From assembly GCF_003966695.1 (NCBI RefSeq), contig NZ_AP018827.1, positions 2,212,501 to 2,276,500 of the forward strand: a DNA stretch of 64,000 bases, written 5' to 3'. The notes beneath the pieces were generated by a model, which saw only the letters and a program-made list of their open reading frames with translations, made no database searches and was not told the origin of the DNA. This document shows positions 26,889-35,382 of the stretch, piece by piece. How positions within the stretch are numbered: position 1 is the first letter of the stretch; each line of letters starts with the position of its first letter. The translations under genes and the position numbers were made by a program. The stretch is from Asticcacaulis excentricus (lineage in GTDB: Bacteria; Pseudomonadota; Alphaproteobacteria; Caulobacterales; Caulobacteraceae).

Positions 26889-28423
26889 CGGGTCTGCGCT
26901 GTCTGGCTGTCCTGCCGACGGCCCTGAGCTTTGAGGTCGATGACGGCTCGATCTGGGCCGCGGATGCCCCGCGCGACGTATGGGTGGATGGCGCGCTGGC
27001 GTTGCGGACAGACCGGAATGTCTTTTCGCTGTATGATCTGCGACCGGACACACAATACGCGGTGCGCGTTGGGGCCGACCGGTTGGTGGTGCGGACCGCC
27101 GCCTGCAAGGCCCTGGTTGATCCGCGCGCCTTCGGGGCCAAAGGCGATGGCGTCAGCGACGATACGGCGGCGCTTCAGGCCGCATTGATGGCCTGCCCGC
27201 CGGGCGGTCTGGTGCGACTAAGCGCCGGGCGCTACCTGACCGCGCCCCTGTTCCTCAAAAGCGATATGGCCGTCGAACTGTGCGACGGTGCAGACGTGCT
27301 GGGTCATCGCGATATAACAAAATGGCCGGTCTTACCGGGTGTACTACCGGACGCCGAGGGGACGGAACGGTCCTGTCTCGGGTCGTGGGAAGGCGAGGCG
27401 GAGGCCTGCCACGCCGCCCTGTTCAACCTGTTGTTTGCGCGCAACGTGCAGCTTTACGGGCGCGGTGTCATCGACGGTCAGGCCGGGTTTGACACCTGGT
27501 GGGAAAAGCCCAAGGCGCGGTTTGTCGGCTGGCGTCCGCGCCTGATCTTTATGGTCGAAAGCGAACAGGTCATACTGCACGGTCTGACCCTGAAAAACAG
27601 CCCGTCATGGACGCTCCACCCGCTGTTGTCGCGTGGTCTGACCTTTGCTGACCTGCGCATCGAGGCCCCGGCCGACAGCCCCAATACGGATGGCCTCAAT
27701 CCGGAAAGCAGCACCGATATTGTCATCAGCGGCGTCGATTTTGCCGTGGGCGACGACTGCATCGCGCTAAAGTCAGGCAAGATCAGCATGGCGAGACGCA
27801 CTGTGCGTCCGACCCGCCGCGTGCGTATTTCCAACTGCCGGATGCGCGACGGTCATGGGGCCGTGGTCATCGGATCGGAGATGGCGTCCGGTGTCTATGA
27901 TGTTTCCGTACAGACCTGTCTGTTTGTAAACACGGATCGCGGTATCCGCCTCAAAACGCGGCGCGGTCGTGGCCGCGAGGCGGTGATACGGGGCCTCAAT
28001 TGTCGCCATATCCGCATGGAGGGCGTCGGCACGGCCTTCGTGATCAACAGCTTCTACTGGTGCGATCCGGACGGCCAAACGGACTATGTGGGCGACCGTA
28101 ACCCGCGCCCGGTCGATGACCGTACGCCCGCCATCGGCGACATCCACCTGAGCCATATCGACGCCACAGGTGTGCGTCACGCGGGCCTCTACGTGCTGGG
28201 CCTGCCGGAGCAGCCGGTGGACGGCCTGACGCTCGACCACATCCGCCTGCGCTTTGACCCGGAGGCGCAGCCCGGTGAACCCGACATGGCCGCTTCGATT
28301 GCGCCCGTGGCGCGTCTCGGCGGCCTGATCGCCAATGTCAGACATCTTCGCACAAACGCGCTGGACATAGACGGCCAGAGCGGCGAAACCCTTACGCTGG
28401 AAAACGTCACATGCTTGACCTGA
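26885..28423 (+). CDS. GH28 polygalacturonase without export signal
   Basis: A 512-residue protein. Residues 1-80 form an all-beta, fibronectin III-like domain; the rest is a right-handed beta-helix beginning at ALVDPRAFGAKGDG. All four GH28 blocks are present: NTDGLNP, GDDCIALKSG (catalytic Asp pair), GHGAVVIGSE and RGIRLKT. No signal peptide is visible, and the gene overlaps a binding-protein gene and a cytoplasmic-type GH105 gene. It is therefore probably an intracellular exo-acting enzyme on imported oligogalacturonides. The alternative is a misplaced start, but the upstream frame is occupied by the binding protein. Confidence 0.9.
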   Translation: MTGLRCLAVLPTALSFEVDDGSIWAADAPRDVWVDGALALRTDRNVFSLYDLRPDTQYAVRVGADRLVVRTAACKALVDPRAFGAKGDGVSDDTAALQAALMACPPGGLVRLSAGRYLTAPLFLKSDMAVELCDGADVLGHRDITKWPVLPGVLPDAEGTERSCLGSWEGEAEACHAALFNLLFARNVQLYGRGVIDGQAGFDTWWEKPKARFVGWRPRLIFMVESEQVILHGLTLKNSPSWTLHPLLSRGLTFADLRIEAPADSPNTDGLNPESSTDIVISGVDFAVGDDCIALKSGKISMARRTVRPTRRVRISNCRMRDGHGAVVIGSEMASGVYDVSVQTCLFVNTDRGIRLKTRRGRGREAVIRGLNCRHIRMEGVGTAFVINSFYWCDPDGQTDYVGDRNPRPVDDRTPAIGDIHLSHIDATGVRHAGLYVLGLPEQPVDGLTLDHIRLRFDPEAQPGEPDMAASIAPVARLGGLIANVRHLRTNALDIDGQSGETLTLENVTCLT

Positions 28424-29589
28424 AACACAACATCCCCGTCGATGTCGCGGCGGCACCGACGCAGCGCCCCTTCGATCTGTCGCCGCAGACAACCGCGTCT
28501 CTGGCGCGCTTTGGCGACTCTGTCCCCGCCTTCATTAGCGGCTATTTCCGCACCTGGGAGCCCTATCGCCCGCACTGGAACTACGAAGACGGCGTGGTGT
28601 GGAAGGGGGCGCTCGACCTCTATCAGGTGACGCAGGATCGCGTGTTTCTTGACTATATTCTGGGTGAGATGCAAACGCGCGTCCTGCCCGATGGCTCCAT
28701 GCCAACCTTCCACCCGCAGGAATACAATATCGACAACGTCAACGGCGGGAAGATCCTGTTTCCGCTCTATGCCATTACGGGTGAGGCCCGCTTCCGCACG
28801 GCGATGGACGTGCAGTTTGCGCAGCTCAAGGACCATCCGCGCACGCAGTCGGGCAATTACTGGCACAAGCAGATCTATCCGCATCAGGTGTGGCTGGACG
28901 GCCTGTTCATGGCCCAGCCGTTCCAGACCGAATACGCTCGCATCACGCAGGACGAAGCCCTGTTTGCCGACACGGTGGCGCAGTTCCGGTTCGTCGATCA
29001 CACCCTGCAAAAGGGTAACGGCCTCTATGCCCACGGCTGGGACGAAAGCCGCACCGAGCGTTGGGCTGATAAACAGACCGGTCTGTCCCAAAACGTCTGG
29101 GGCCGGGCCATGGGCTGGTGGATCGGGGCGCTGGTCGATGTCTATGAAGCCTCCGAAGGGTTCAGCCCGTCCCTGCGCGCCGATATTGCCGATATCACCC
29201 GCCGCACGCTTGAGGCCCTGCTCAAGTTCCGCTCGGACAACGGCCTGTGGTATCAGGTCGTGGATCAGGGCCAGCGCGAAGGCAATTACGAAGAGGCTTC
29301 GGCCTCGCTGATGGTCGCCTATGGCCTGATGAAGGCCGCGCGTCTGGGCATCCTGTCCGAAGCCGCAGGCCGCACGGGCGTCGAGTCGCTGAAAGCCGTC
29401 TGCGCGCGCTTTGTGACCCCGTCGGCGCTGAACGGTGTGTGCGGCGTGGCCGGGCTTGGCAATGTGCCCTATCGTGACGGCTCCTACGCCTACTACCTCT
29501 CCGAAAAAATCACCCCCAATGATCCCAAGGGCGTGGGGGCCCTCATGTGGGCCCTGTCCGAAGGGATACGCACAAAGGACACCCTATGA
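28411..29589 (+). CDS. GH105 unsaturated uronyl hydrolase, second copy
   Basis: A 392-residue (alpha/alpha)6-barrel GH88/GH105 protein that begins inside the end of the GH28 gene (13-bp overlap). Family stretches include WEPYRPHWNYEDGVVWKG, HQVWLDGLFMAQPF (conserved Asp), YAHGWDES, NVWGRAMGWWIGALVD and NYEEASASLMVAYGLMKAA. It is clearly diverged from the copy at 2661-3857. It is closer in layout to YteR/YesR enzymes acting on unsaturated rhamnogalacturonan or galacturonan disaccharides. Product release would feed both the KduI/KduD and the rhamnose routes in this region. Confidence 0.9.
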   Translation: MLDLKHNIPVDVAAAPTQRPFDLSPQTTASLARFGDSVPAFISGYFRTWEPYRPHWNYEDGVVWKGALDLYQVTQDRVFLDYILGEMQTRVLPDGSMPTFHPQEYNIDNVNGGKILFPLYAITGEARFRTAMDVQFAQLKDHPRTQSGNYWHKQIYPHQVWLDGLFMAQPFQTEYARITQDEALFADTVAQFRFVDHTLQKGNGLYAHGWDESRTERWADKQTGLSQNVWGRAMGWWIGALVDVYEASEGFSPSLRADIADITRRTLEALLKFRSDNGLWYQVVDQGQREGNYEEASASLMVAYGLMKAARLGILSEAAGRTGVESLKAVCARFVTPSALNGVCGVAGLGNVPYRDGSYAYYLSEKITPNDPKGVGALMWALSEGIRTKDTL

Positions 29590-30428
29590 GCCTAAAAGAG
29601 ATTGCCCAAAACTTCGTTGCCGCCCGTCGTGGGGCGCGCGCCCTCAGCGACTATCCGGGTCAGATTCCGGCGGTCCTGACGGACTCCTACGCCATTCAGG
29701 AAGAGGCGATCAGGCTGTGGGACCGTCCGGTCATCGGCTGGAAGATCGGCCGTCTGGCGCCAGAGCGTCAGGCCGAACACGGCACCGAGCGCCTGGCCGG
29801 ACCGATTTTTGAGACCGTCTTCAAACCCTCCGAAGGCGAGGTCGAAATCCCGGTTTTTGAGAACGGCTTCGCGGCGGTCGAGGCAGAATTTGTCTTCCGC
29901 ATCGGCGTCGATGCCGAACCGGGCAAGACCGACTATAGCGAGGCCGAGGCCCTGCGTCTGATCGACGCGCTGTTTGCCGGGGTCGAGATGGCCGGCTCGC
30001 CGCTGCCGACGATCAACAAGCTGGGGCCGACCGTCGTGGCATCCGATTTCGGCAATAATTTTGGCCTGATTCTGGGGACGCAACTGGCGGCCTTTGACGC
30101 CTCAAGCACGGTCGAGAGCTTAAGTGAAGCGGTTGTCAAGGGCTATGCCGCCACGACTGAAATCGACGGTCAGGTGGTGGGCGAAGGCGGCCTGTTCACC
30201 ATGCCGGGCGGCCCGCTGAAGGCCATTGGCTGGCTGGCCGGGCATCTGGCGGCGCGCGGGCGTCCGTTGACAAAGGGCCAGTTGATCTCATCGGGGGCGA
30301 CGACCGGTATCCACGACATCCTGCCCGGTCAGTCGTCGGTGGTGACCTATGCGGGTCCGCACCATGAAACGACCCAAATTCGCCTGAAGACCGTCACCCT
30401 GACTGAGGCGCGCCCCGAATTAAGCTGA
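29586..30428 (+). CDS. 2-keto-4-pentenoate hydratase / FAH-superfamily protein (MhpD-like)
   Basis: A 280-residue protein starting at the ATG at 29586, which overlaps the GH105 stop by 4 bp. It resembles the MhpD/HpaH group of the FAH superfamily: a metal-binding Glu pair region (AVEAEFVFRIG), LFAGVEMAGSP, and the end block LISSGATTGIHDILPGQ. Members hydrate 2-hydroxy-2,4-dienoates or decarboxylate related keto acids. As the last gene of the oligouronide operon it must serve an extra step for a keto-deoxy or unsaturated acid; none of the standard pectin steps needs it. Function left open. Confidence 0.75.
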   Translation: MSLKEIAQNFVAARRGARALSDYPGQIPAVLTDSYAIQEEAIRLWDRPVIGWKIGRLAPERQAEHGTERLAGPIFETVFKPSEGEVEIPVFENGFAAVEAEFVFRIGVDAEPGKTDYSEAEALRLIDALFAGVEMAGSPLPTINKLGPTVVASDFGNNFGLILGTQLAAFDASSTVESLSEAVVKGYAATTEIDGQVVGEGGLFTMPGGPLKAIGWLAGHLAARGRPLTKGQLISSGATTGIHDILPGQSSVVTYAGPHHETTQIRLKTVTLTEARPELS

Positions 30429-30766
30429 TTTGTGTGATGCATTTATCACGGTGACGGCACAGAAAGGCCGTCACCATTGATCTTCAGCCTTTGTTAAAGG
30501 GACGGGCGGATTTTCAGAGATAAGCGCCGCAAGTGCGCTGTCAGGCAGGACTGAACCTATGGCAGATTTGTCACCCTTTTAATCAACCTGAACGAAGGCG
30601 CTTGTCTTTTGGGCGCGCCTGTGTCTAGCTGAGGTCACTGACACCGGTTACCATGCGTGTTTGACACCGGTATCATTTCAACAGAAAACCTGCCCTCAAT
30701 GGGCGTCCACTGCCTGATCAGCGCGCCAGTCAAGAGCGTGCAGCGGGCCGAACGGGGAGTTACAAG
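30429..30766. promoter_or_regulatory. Intergenic leader of the TonB receptor gene
   Basis: 338 bp without a gene. The first 100 bases hold a possible hairpin after the hydratase gene (CGGTGACGGCAC...GCCGTCACC near 30450-30475). The right half carries two LacI-type palindromes (30639-30675). A purine-rich ribosome site (GGGGAG) precedes the ATG at 30767. Confidence 0.55.
30639..30675. promoter_or_regulatory. Tandem LacI-type operators before the TonB receptor
   Basis: TGACACCGGTTACCA (30639-30653) and TGACACCGGTATCA (30662-30675) share the core ACCGGT with a central CG, as in LacI-family sites. The second is a near-perfect 14-bp palindrome. Their centres are 23 bp apart, about two helical turns. 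A weaker relative lies before the ABC operon at 22609, which suggests one regulon for outer- and inner-membrane uptake. Confidence 0.6.
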
Positions 30767-33709
30767 ATGAAAACCAAGTCCAACCACAGCCGTACTGCGT
30801 CTGCTATCGCCCGCTATGGCGTATCCGTACTGGCGCTGGTCGCCACGGGCGCAGCCATGCCGGCTCTGGCACAGGAAGCGGCACCCGCCGCTTCTGACAA
30901 TGTCGAAACCGTCGTCGTGACGGGTTTCCGCAACAGCCTTCAGACGGCGATCAACGAGAAAAAGCGCTCGACTGACATGGTCGATGTGATCAAGGCCGAA
31001 GACATCGGTCAGTTTCCGGACCTCAACCTCGCCGAATCCCTGCAACGCATTCCGGGGGTGTCGATTGACCGCGACGGCGGTGAAGGCAAGCAGATCACGG
31101 TCCGTGGCCTGAACTCCGAATTTTCGCGCACGCGCATCAACGGCCTTGAGGCGCTGGCCACCACGGGCTCGAAGGACTCGTCGGGTGGCACCAACCGCGG
31201 CCGCGGCTTTGACTTCAACGTCTTCGCCGCTGACCTCTTCAACTCGCTGACCGTGCGCAAGTCCATGTCGGCCGAAGTCGATGAAGGGTCGCTGGGGGCC
31301 ACGGTCGATCTGCAAACGGCACGTCCCTTCGACTATAAGGGCTTCACCATGGCCTCGTCGGTGCAGTTTGGCTATAACGATAAGTCGGGCAAGACCGAGC
31401 CGCGCGGCACCTTCATGATCTCCAACCGCTGGGCCGATGGCAAGCTGGGGGCGCTGTTGTCGGTCGCCTATGGTGAGCGTACCGTCATCGAAGAAGGCGC
31501 CAATACCACCCGCTGGGAAAATGCCTATGCGGCCTCGAACATCGGGCGCTTCCAGAGCTTCTCGACGGATGGCGGCAAGACCTTTACGGCCATTACGCCC
31601 TGTACCGGTGGGGGCGCGACGCCAAACACGACGCGCGTCTGTAACACCAATTCGGCGCTGGAACCGGCCCTGACCGGCGAAGCGGCCAAGATCTCCAATT
31701 CGCTGCACCCGCGCATCCCGCGCTTCAACCACTTTGAAACCGAGCAGAAGCGTCTCGGCGTCACCGGTTCGTTCCAGATGCGCCCGTTTGACGGTACGCT
31801 GATCTCGCTGGACGGCATGTACGCCAAGTTCGGGGCCAATCGCGACGAGTGGGAAATCGAAGCCATTTCCTTCAGCCGCAGCGGTCAGGGGAACCCTCAG
31901 ACGGACATCTACGACTATACGATCGACGATAAGGGCACCATCACCAAGGCCTCGTTCAATGATGTCGATATCCGTTCGGAACACCGCTTTGATGAGCTGA
32001 CCACCACCTTCACTCAGGGCAACCTGACCTGGGATCAGACCTGGGGTGAGCGCTTCTCGACCAAGCTGATGATCGGTTCGTCGAAATCGGTGCAGGACAC
32101 GCCGGAACAAACGACCTTCACGCTCGAATCCTATGATGTCGATGGCTATTCCTACGACTTCACCGACATGACGGCGCCGAAGTTTAACTACAGCACGAAG
32201 AATGGCTGTACGCCGGATCAGGCCTGTTACTGGACCTATTCGTCCAGCACGGCGAGCGGCGATGCCTCGCTGATCCGTCTGCGTCCGCAGCAGGTAACGA
32301 ATAAATTCACCACCACGCGGCTGGATGCCAAGTTTGACCTCACCGATAATGTGACGATCAAGGCAGGTGTTTCGTCCAAGAAGTACGATTTCAACTCGAC
32401 GGAATCCGGGCGTTATACCACTGACGTCAATGCGCGTAATGAAAATGCCAGTGGCAATATCGTCACGGAAATCAACAGCAATATCGCCAAATACTCCCAG
32501 ACGGTTTCGGTGGCAGGGAACACCTATCTGATCCCCAATCTTGACCTGATCCGCTCGACCTTTGGCTATGACTGTAACTGCGCCAATAGCTGGGGCATCT
32601 TTACCACCAACTCGACCAACTCGTCGTCGCGCACCAATAACCGCGTGGCCAGCGAAACCGACAATGGCTGGTTCCTGCAAGCCGACTTCAGCGGTGAGAT
32701 CGCGGGCCTGCCCTATCGCGGCAATATCGGTACGCGTCAGGTTGAAACCAATCTGGTGGCGACGGGTATCGTCGGGACGGCTAACAACAACTTCCAGCGC
32801 ACGACGGTCGAACGGTCGTACAAGGACAATCTGCCCTCGTTCAACCTGATGATCCAGCCGGTGCCGAGCGTCTATCTGCGCTTTGCCGCGGCCAAGACCA
32901 TGGCCCGTCCGACGCTTCTGTCGATCATTCCGGGCGGCGGTTCGGTGAACACGTCGGCCAAGACCATCACCACGGGTAACCCGGCTCTGGACCCGGTACG
33001 CGCCAATACGCTCGACTTCTCGGCCGAATGGTACGTCGATAAGGACACCCTGTTTACGGTGGCCCTGTTCAAAAAGGACATCAAGTCCTACATCCAGCAG
33101 CGCCAGACCACGGCCAAGCTGTCGGACTACGGCTATAATCCGGCCGACTTCGGTGAAGCGGCGGACGTCACCTATGCGGTCACCACGCCTGTCAACACGC
33201 CGGGCGGTGAGCTGAAAGGCTACGAAATCTCGCTGCAAAAGCCCTTCCACTTCCTGCCGGGCTTCCTGCGTCACACGGGCGGTATCATCAACTACACCAA
33301 TGTCGAGTCGCAGATTAACTACTACACCTCGGCAACGGCCACGACGACGACGCGCGCCAACCTGCTGGGCCTGTCGCCCAAGGCGTGGAACATCACGGCC
33401 TATTACGAAGACGACAAGCTGTCGGGTCGTGTCGCCTTCGCCTATCGTGACGGCTACCTGTCGCAGCTCAATCCGGGTTCGTCGGCCGACTTCTGGGGCA
33501 AGAACGAGACCTTCAATATCGACGCTCAGGTCACCTATCAGATCAACAAGAACCTGACCTTCATCCTGGAAGGGATCAACCTGACCAACGAAGCCGATGA
33601 CCGCTTCATTGCCTACAACACCGTGCAGGGCAATACGGCGCAGGACCTGCTCTATGACTACTCGAAGTCGGGTCGTCAGTACTATCTGGGCCTGCGTTAC
33701 AAGTATTAA
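30767..33709 (+). CDS. TonB-dependent outer-membrane receptor
   Basis: A 980-residue protein with a signal peptide (cleavage likely after MPALA), a TonB box ETVVVTGFR near residue 45, and a plug domain (FPDLNLAESLQRIPGVSIDRDGGE and RGLNSEFSRTRINGLEA). A large beta-barrel follows, ending in the aromatic LRYKY required for outer-membrane assembly. This Caulobacter-type receptor class, with a plug continuing GKQITVRGLN, often imports plant oligosaccharides. With the ABC and hydrolase operon just upstream and kdgK downstream, rhamnogalacturonan or galacturonan fragments are the likely cargo. It is flanked by operators and a terminator, so it is probably a single-gene unit. Confidence 0.92.
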   Translation: MKTKSNHSRTASAIARYGVSVLALVATGAAMPALAQEAAPAASDNVETVVVTGFRNSLQTAINEKKRSTDMVDVIKAEDIGQFPDLNLAESLQRIPGVSIDRDGGEGKQITVRGLNSEFSRTRINGLEALATTGSKDSSGGTNRGRGFDFNVFAADLFNSLTVRKSMSAEVDEGSLGATVDLQTARPFDYKGFTMASSVQFGYNDKSGKTEPRGTFMISNRWADGKLGALLSVAYGERTVIEEGANTTRWENAYAASNIGRFQSFSTDGGKTFTAITPCTGGGATPNTTRVCNTNSALEPALTGEAAKISNSLHPRIPRFNHFETEQKRLGVTGSFQMRPFDGTLISLDGMYAKFGANRDEWEIEAISFSRSGQGNPQTDIYDYTIDDKGTITKASFNDVDIRSEHRFDELTTTFTQGNLTWDQTWGERFSTKLMIGSSKSVQDTPEQTTFTLESYDVDGYSYDFTDMTAPKFNYSTKNGCTPDQACYWTYSSSTASGDASLIRLRPQQVTNKFTTTRLDAKFDLTDNVTIKAGVSSKKYDFNSTESGRYTTDVNARNENASGNIVTEINSNIAKYSQTVSVAGNTYLIPNLDLIRSTFGYDCNCANSWGIFTTNSTNSSSRTNNRVASETDNGWFLQADFSGEIAGLPYRGNIGTRQVETNLVATGIVGTANNNFQRTTVERSYKDNLPSFNLMIQPVPSVYLRFAAAKTMARPTLLSIIPGGGSVNTSAKTITTGNPALDPVRANTLDFSAEWYVDKDTLFTVALFKKDIKSYIQQRQTTAKLSDYGYNPADFGEAADVTYAVTTPVNTPGGELKGYEISLQKPFHFLPGFLRHTGGIINYTNVESQINYYTSATATTTTRANLLGLSPKAWNITAYYEDDKLSGRVAFAYRDGYLSQLNPGSSADFWGKNETFNIDAQVTYQINKNLTFILEGINLTNEADDRFIAYNTVQGNTAQDLLYDYSKSGRQYYLGLRYKY

Positions 33710-33758
33710 GCTGGTCAGAGTGTAAAGTAGCGTAAGCGTTCAACAGCCTTCTGACTTT

Positions 33759-33788
33759 GAGGCGTCGGGTCACCGGCGCCTCTTTTTT
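33759..33788 (+). terminator. Terminator of the TonB receptor gene
   Basis: GAGGCG and CGCCTC close a stem with a GC-rich inner part, followed by six T residues, 50 bp after the stop codon. Confidence 0.85.
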
Positions 33789-33904
33789 ATGGGAAGGCGA
33801 CGCCTCGTCTCTTTCTACGAAGCCAGCCCCAAAAAGCGCTTCACATGGATAGGGATGCGCTCTAAACCCTTCCAGACAAACAAAAACACCAACGGAATGC
33901 TGCC

Positions 33905-34924
33905 ATGACCAAAGCCTTCACCTGTTTCGGGGAACTGCTGATCCGCCTGTCCACCGCCGGCCGTGATCCGCTCTATACCCTGCCGGAGCTGACCCCCTAT
34001 GTGGGCGGGGCGGAGGCCAATGTGGCGGTTGGTCTGGCGCGGCTGGGGCACGCCACGCGCATGATCAGCGTGGTGCCGGACAATGATCTGGGGCAGGCCG
34101 CTGTGGGGCAGTTGCGCTATTTCGGCGTCGATGCCAGCCGGGTACGCACGGCGTCGGGCCGTATGGGGCTCTATTTCCTGACCACCGGCGGCATCCATCG
34201 CCCATCGGACATCCTCTATGACCGCGCCGGTTCGGCCTTTGCCACGGCGGATTTTTCGGCCTTCGACTGGGCGCAACTTCTGGAGGGCTCTGAGTGGCTG
34301 CACGTTTCCGGCGTGACCGCCGCGCTGGGGCTAAATGCCTTTCAGGGTGCCCTGAAGGCCATGCAGGTGGCGCGCACGCTCGGCATAAAAGTCTCGTTTG
34401 ACTGCAATTATCGCCCCAAGCTGTGGGAAGCTTGGGGCGGCGACGCGCCCAGCCTGATCCCGCAACTGATGGCGCAGGCCGATCTGATCTTCGGCGGTTA
34501 CCGCGACATTGAGCTGGTGTTCAAGACGACATTTGCCGGTGAGGCGGGCAGCCACGCCCGCAGCCGTGCCGCCGCCGACCACGCCTTCAGCGCCTTCCCG
34601 GACCTCAAACGCCTGATCTGCACGCGCCGGGAACAGGTCAATGTCGATCACAACCGCCTGGCCGGGCTGATGTACACGCGCAGCGAAACGCTGGAGACCG
34701 AGACCTACGATATTGCGCGCATCATCGACCGCATCGGCGGCGGCGATGCCTTCGCGGCGGGCGTGCTGCACGGTATCCTGAGCGGCAAGTCCGATCAGGA
34801 GGCCCTGAACTACGGCATTGCCGGGGGCTGCCTGAAACACGCCATGCCGGGTGATTTTGCGCTGGCCACCGTGGCGGAGCTGGACGCCTTCCTCAGCGAC
34901 GACGGTTTCGACGTCAAGCGCTGA
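33905..34924 (+). CDS. kdgK: 2-keto-3-deoxygluconate kinase (PfkB family)
   Basis: A 339-residue ribokinase-fold sugar kinase that phosphorylates 2-keto-3-deoxygluconate to KDPG for the Entner-Doudoroff aldolase. PYVGGAEANVAVGLARLG is the PfkB-1 region, SFDCNYRPKLW is typical of KDG kinases, and the PfkB-2 motif appears as DRIGGGDAFAAG with the catalytic Asp. It follows the receptor gene after a terminator. It converges with, and overlaps by 11 bp, the response regulator gene. It completes the kduI-kduD-kdgK chain; the eda aldolase is not in the window. Confidence 0.88.
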   Translation: MTKAFTCFGELLIRLSTAGRDPLYTLPELTPYVGGAEANVAVGLARLGHATRMISVVPDNDLGQAAVGQLRYFGVDASRVRTASGRMGLYFLTTGGIHRPSDILYDRAGSAFATADFSAFDWAQLLEGSEWLHVSGVTAALGLNAFQGALKAMQVARTLGIKVSFDCNYRPKLWEAWGGDAPSLIPQLMAQADLIFGGYRDIELVFKTTFAGEAGSHARSRAAADHAFSAFPDLKRLICTRREQVNVDHNRLAGLMYTRSETLETETYDIARIIDRIGGGDAFAAGVLHGILSGKSDQEALNYGIAGGCLKHAMPGDFALATVAELDAFLSDDGFDVKR

Positions 34925-35318
34925 TGCGGTAGCCGTTCGGCTTTTGGGCGATGGCCTCGGTCACCGCCGCGATCAGTTGGTCCGGATCAAAGGGTTTCAG
35001 CAAAATCTGCGTGACGCCCACAGCGTGCCACTGCGCGCTTTGGTTTTCCATGCCCGTCACGGCAATGACCGGCGTGTCGCGGTTGGGCCCGTCGGACTGG
35101 CGCAAGCTGGCCGTGGTCTGGAGCCCGTCCATGCCCGGCATAATCATGTCCATCAGGATCACATCGAAGTGCTGCACCGCCGCGATGTCCAGCGCTTGCG
35201 CCCCGTTAATGGCCATGACGGCGCGCCAGCCGAGCGGCTGTAAAAACAGCGACGCCAGGCGGCGGTTGATCTCATGATCATCAACGATCAGGACGGTATG
35301 GGACGGAGAGTCTGACAT
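34914..35318 (-). CDS. Single-domain response regulator (CheY-like receiver)
   Basis: A 134-residue receiver domain. VLIVDDHEINRR supplies the acidic pair, LMDMIMPGMDG the phospho-acceptor Asp, AVTGM the conserved Thr, and LLKPFDP the Lys. VDDHEINRR resembles receivers attached to hybrid histidine kinases, so it may take phosphate from a hybrid kinase encoded elsewhere. The ATG at 35318 is chosen over one at 35381, which adds 21 unlikely residues. No kinase or output domain is adjacent. Its 3' end overlaps the kdgK 3' end on the other strand. Confidence 0.82.
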   Translation of the reverse strand: MSDSPSHTVLIVDDHEINRRLASLFLQPLGWRAVMAINGAQALDIAAVQHFDVILMDMIMPGMDGLQTTASLRQSDGPNRDTPVIAVTGMENQSAQWHAVGVTQILLKPFDPDQLIAAVTEAIAQKPNGYRISA

Positions 35319-35382
35319 GGTACGTGTACGGAAGATAACAAAACCCTCCGTACACTCTAACCCAAGAACCTTAAGGATCACT

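Noticed and set aside
30635-33274. Very long (879-codon) open frame antisense to the TonB receptor gene
   Set aside because: It mirrors a high-GC gene in another frame, is basic and low in recognisable motifs, and the sense strand encodes an unmistakable receptor.
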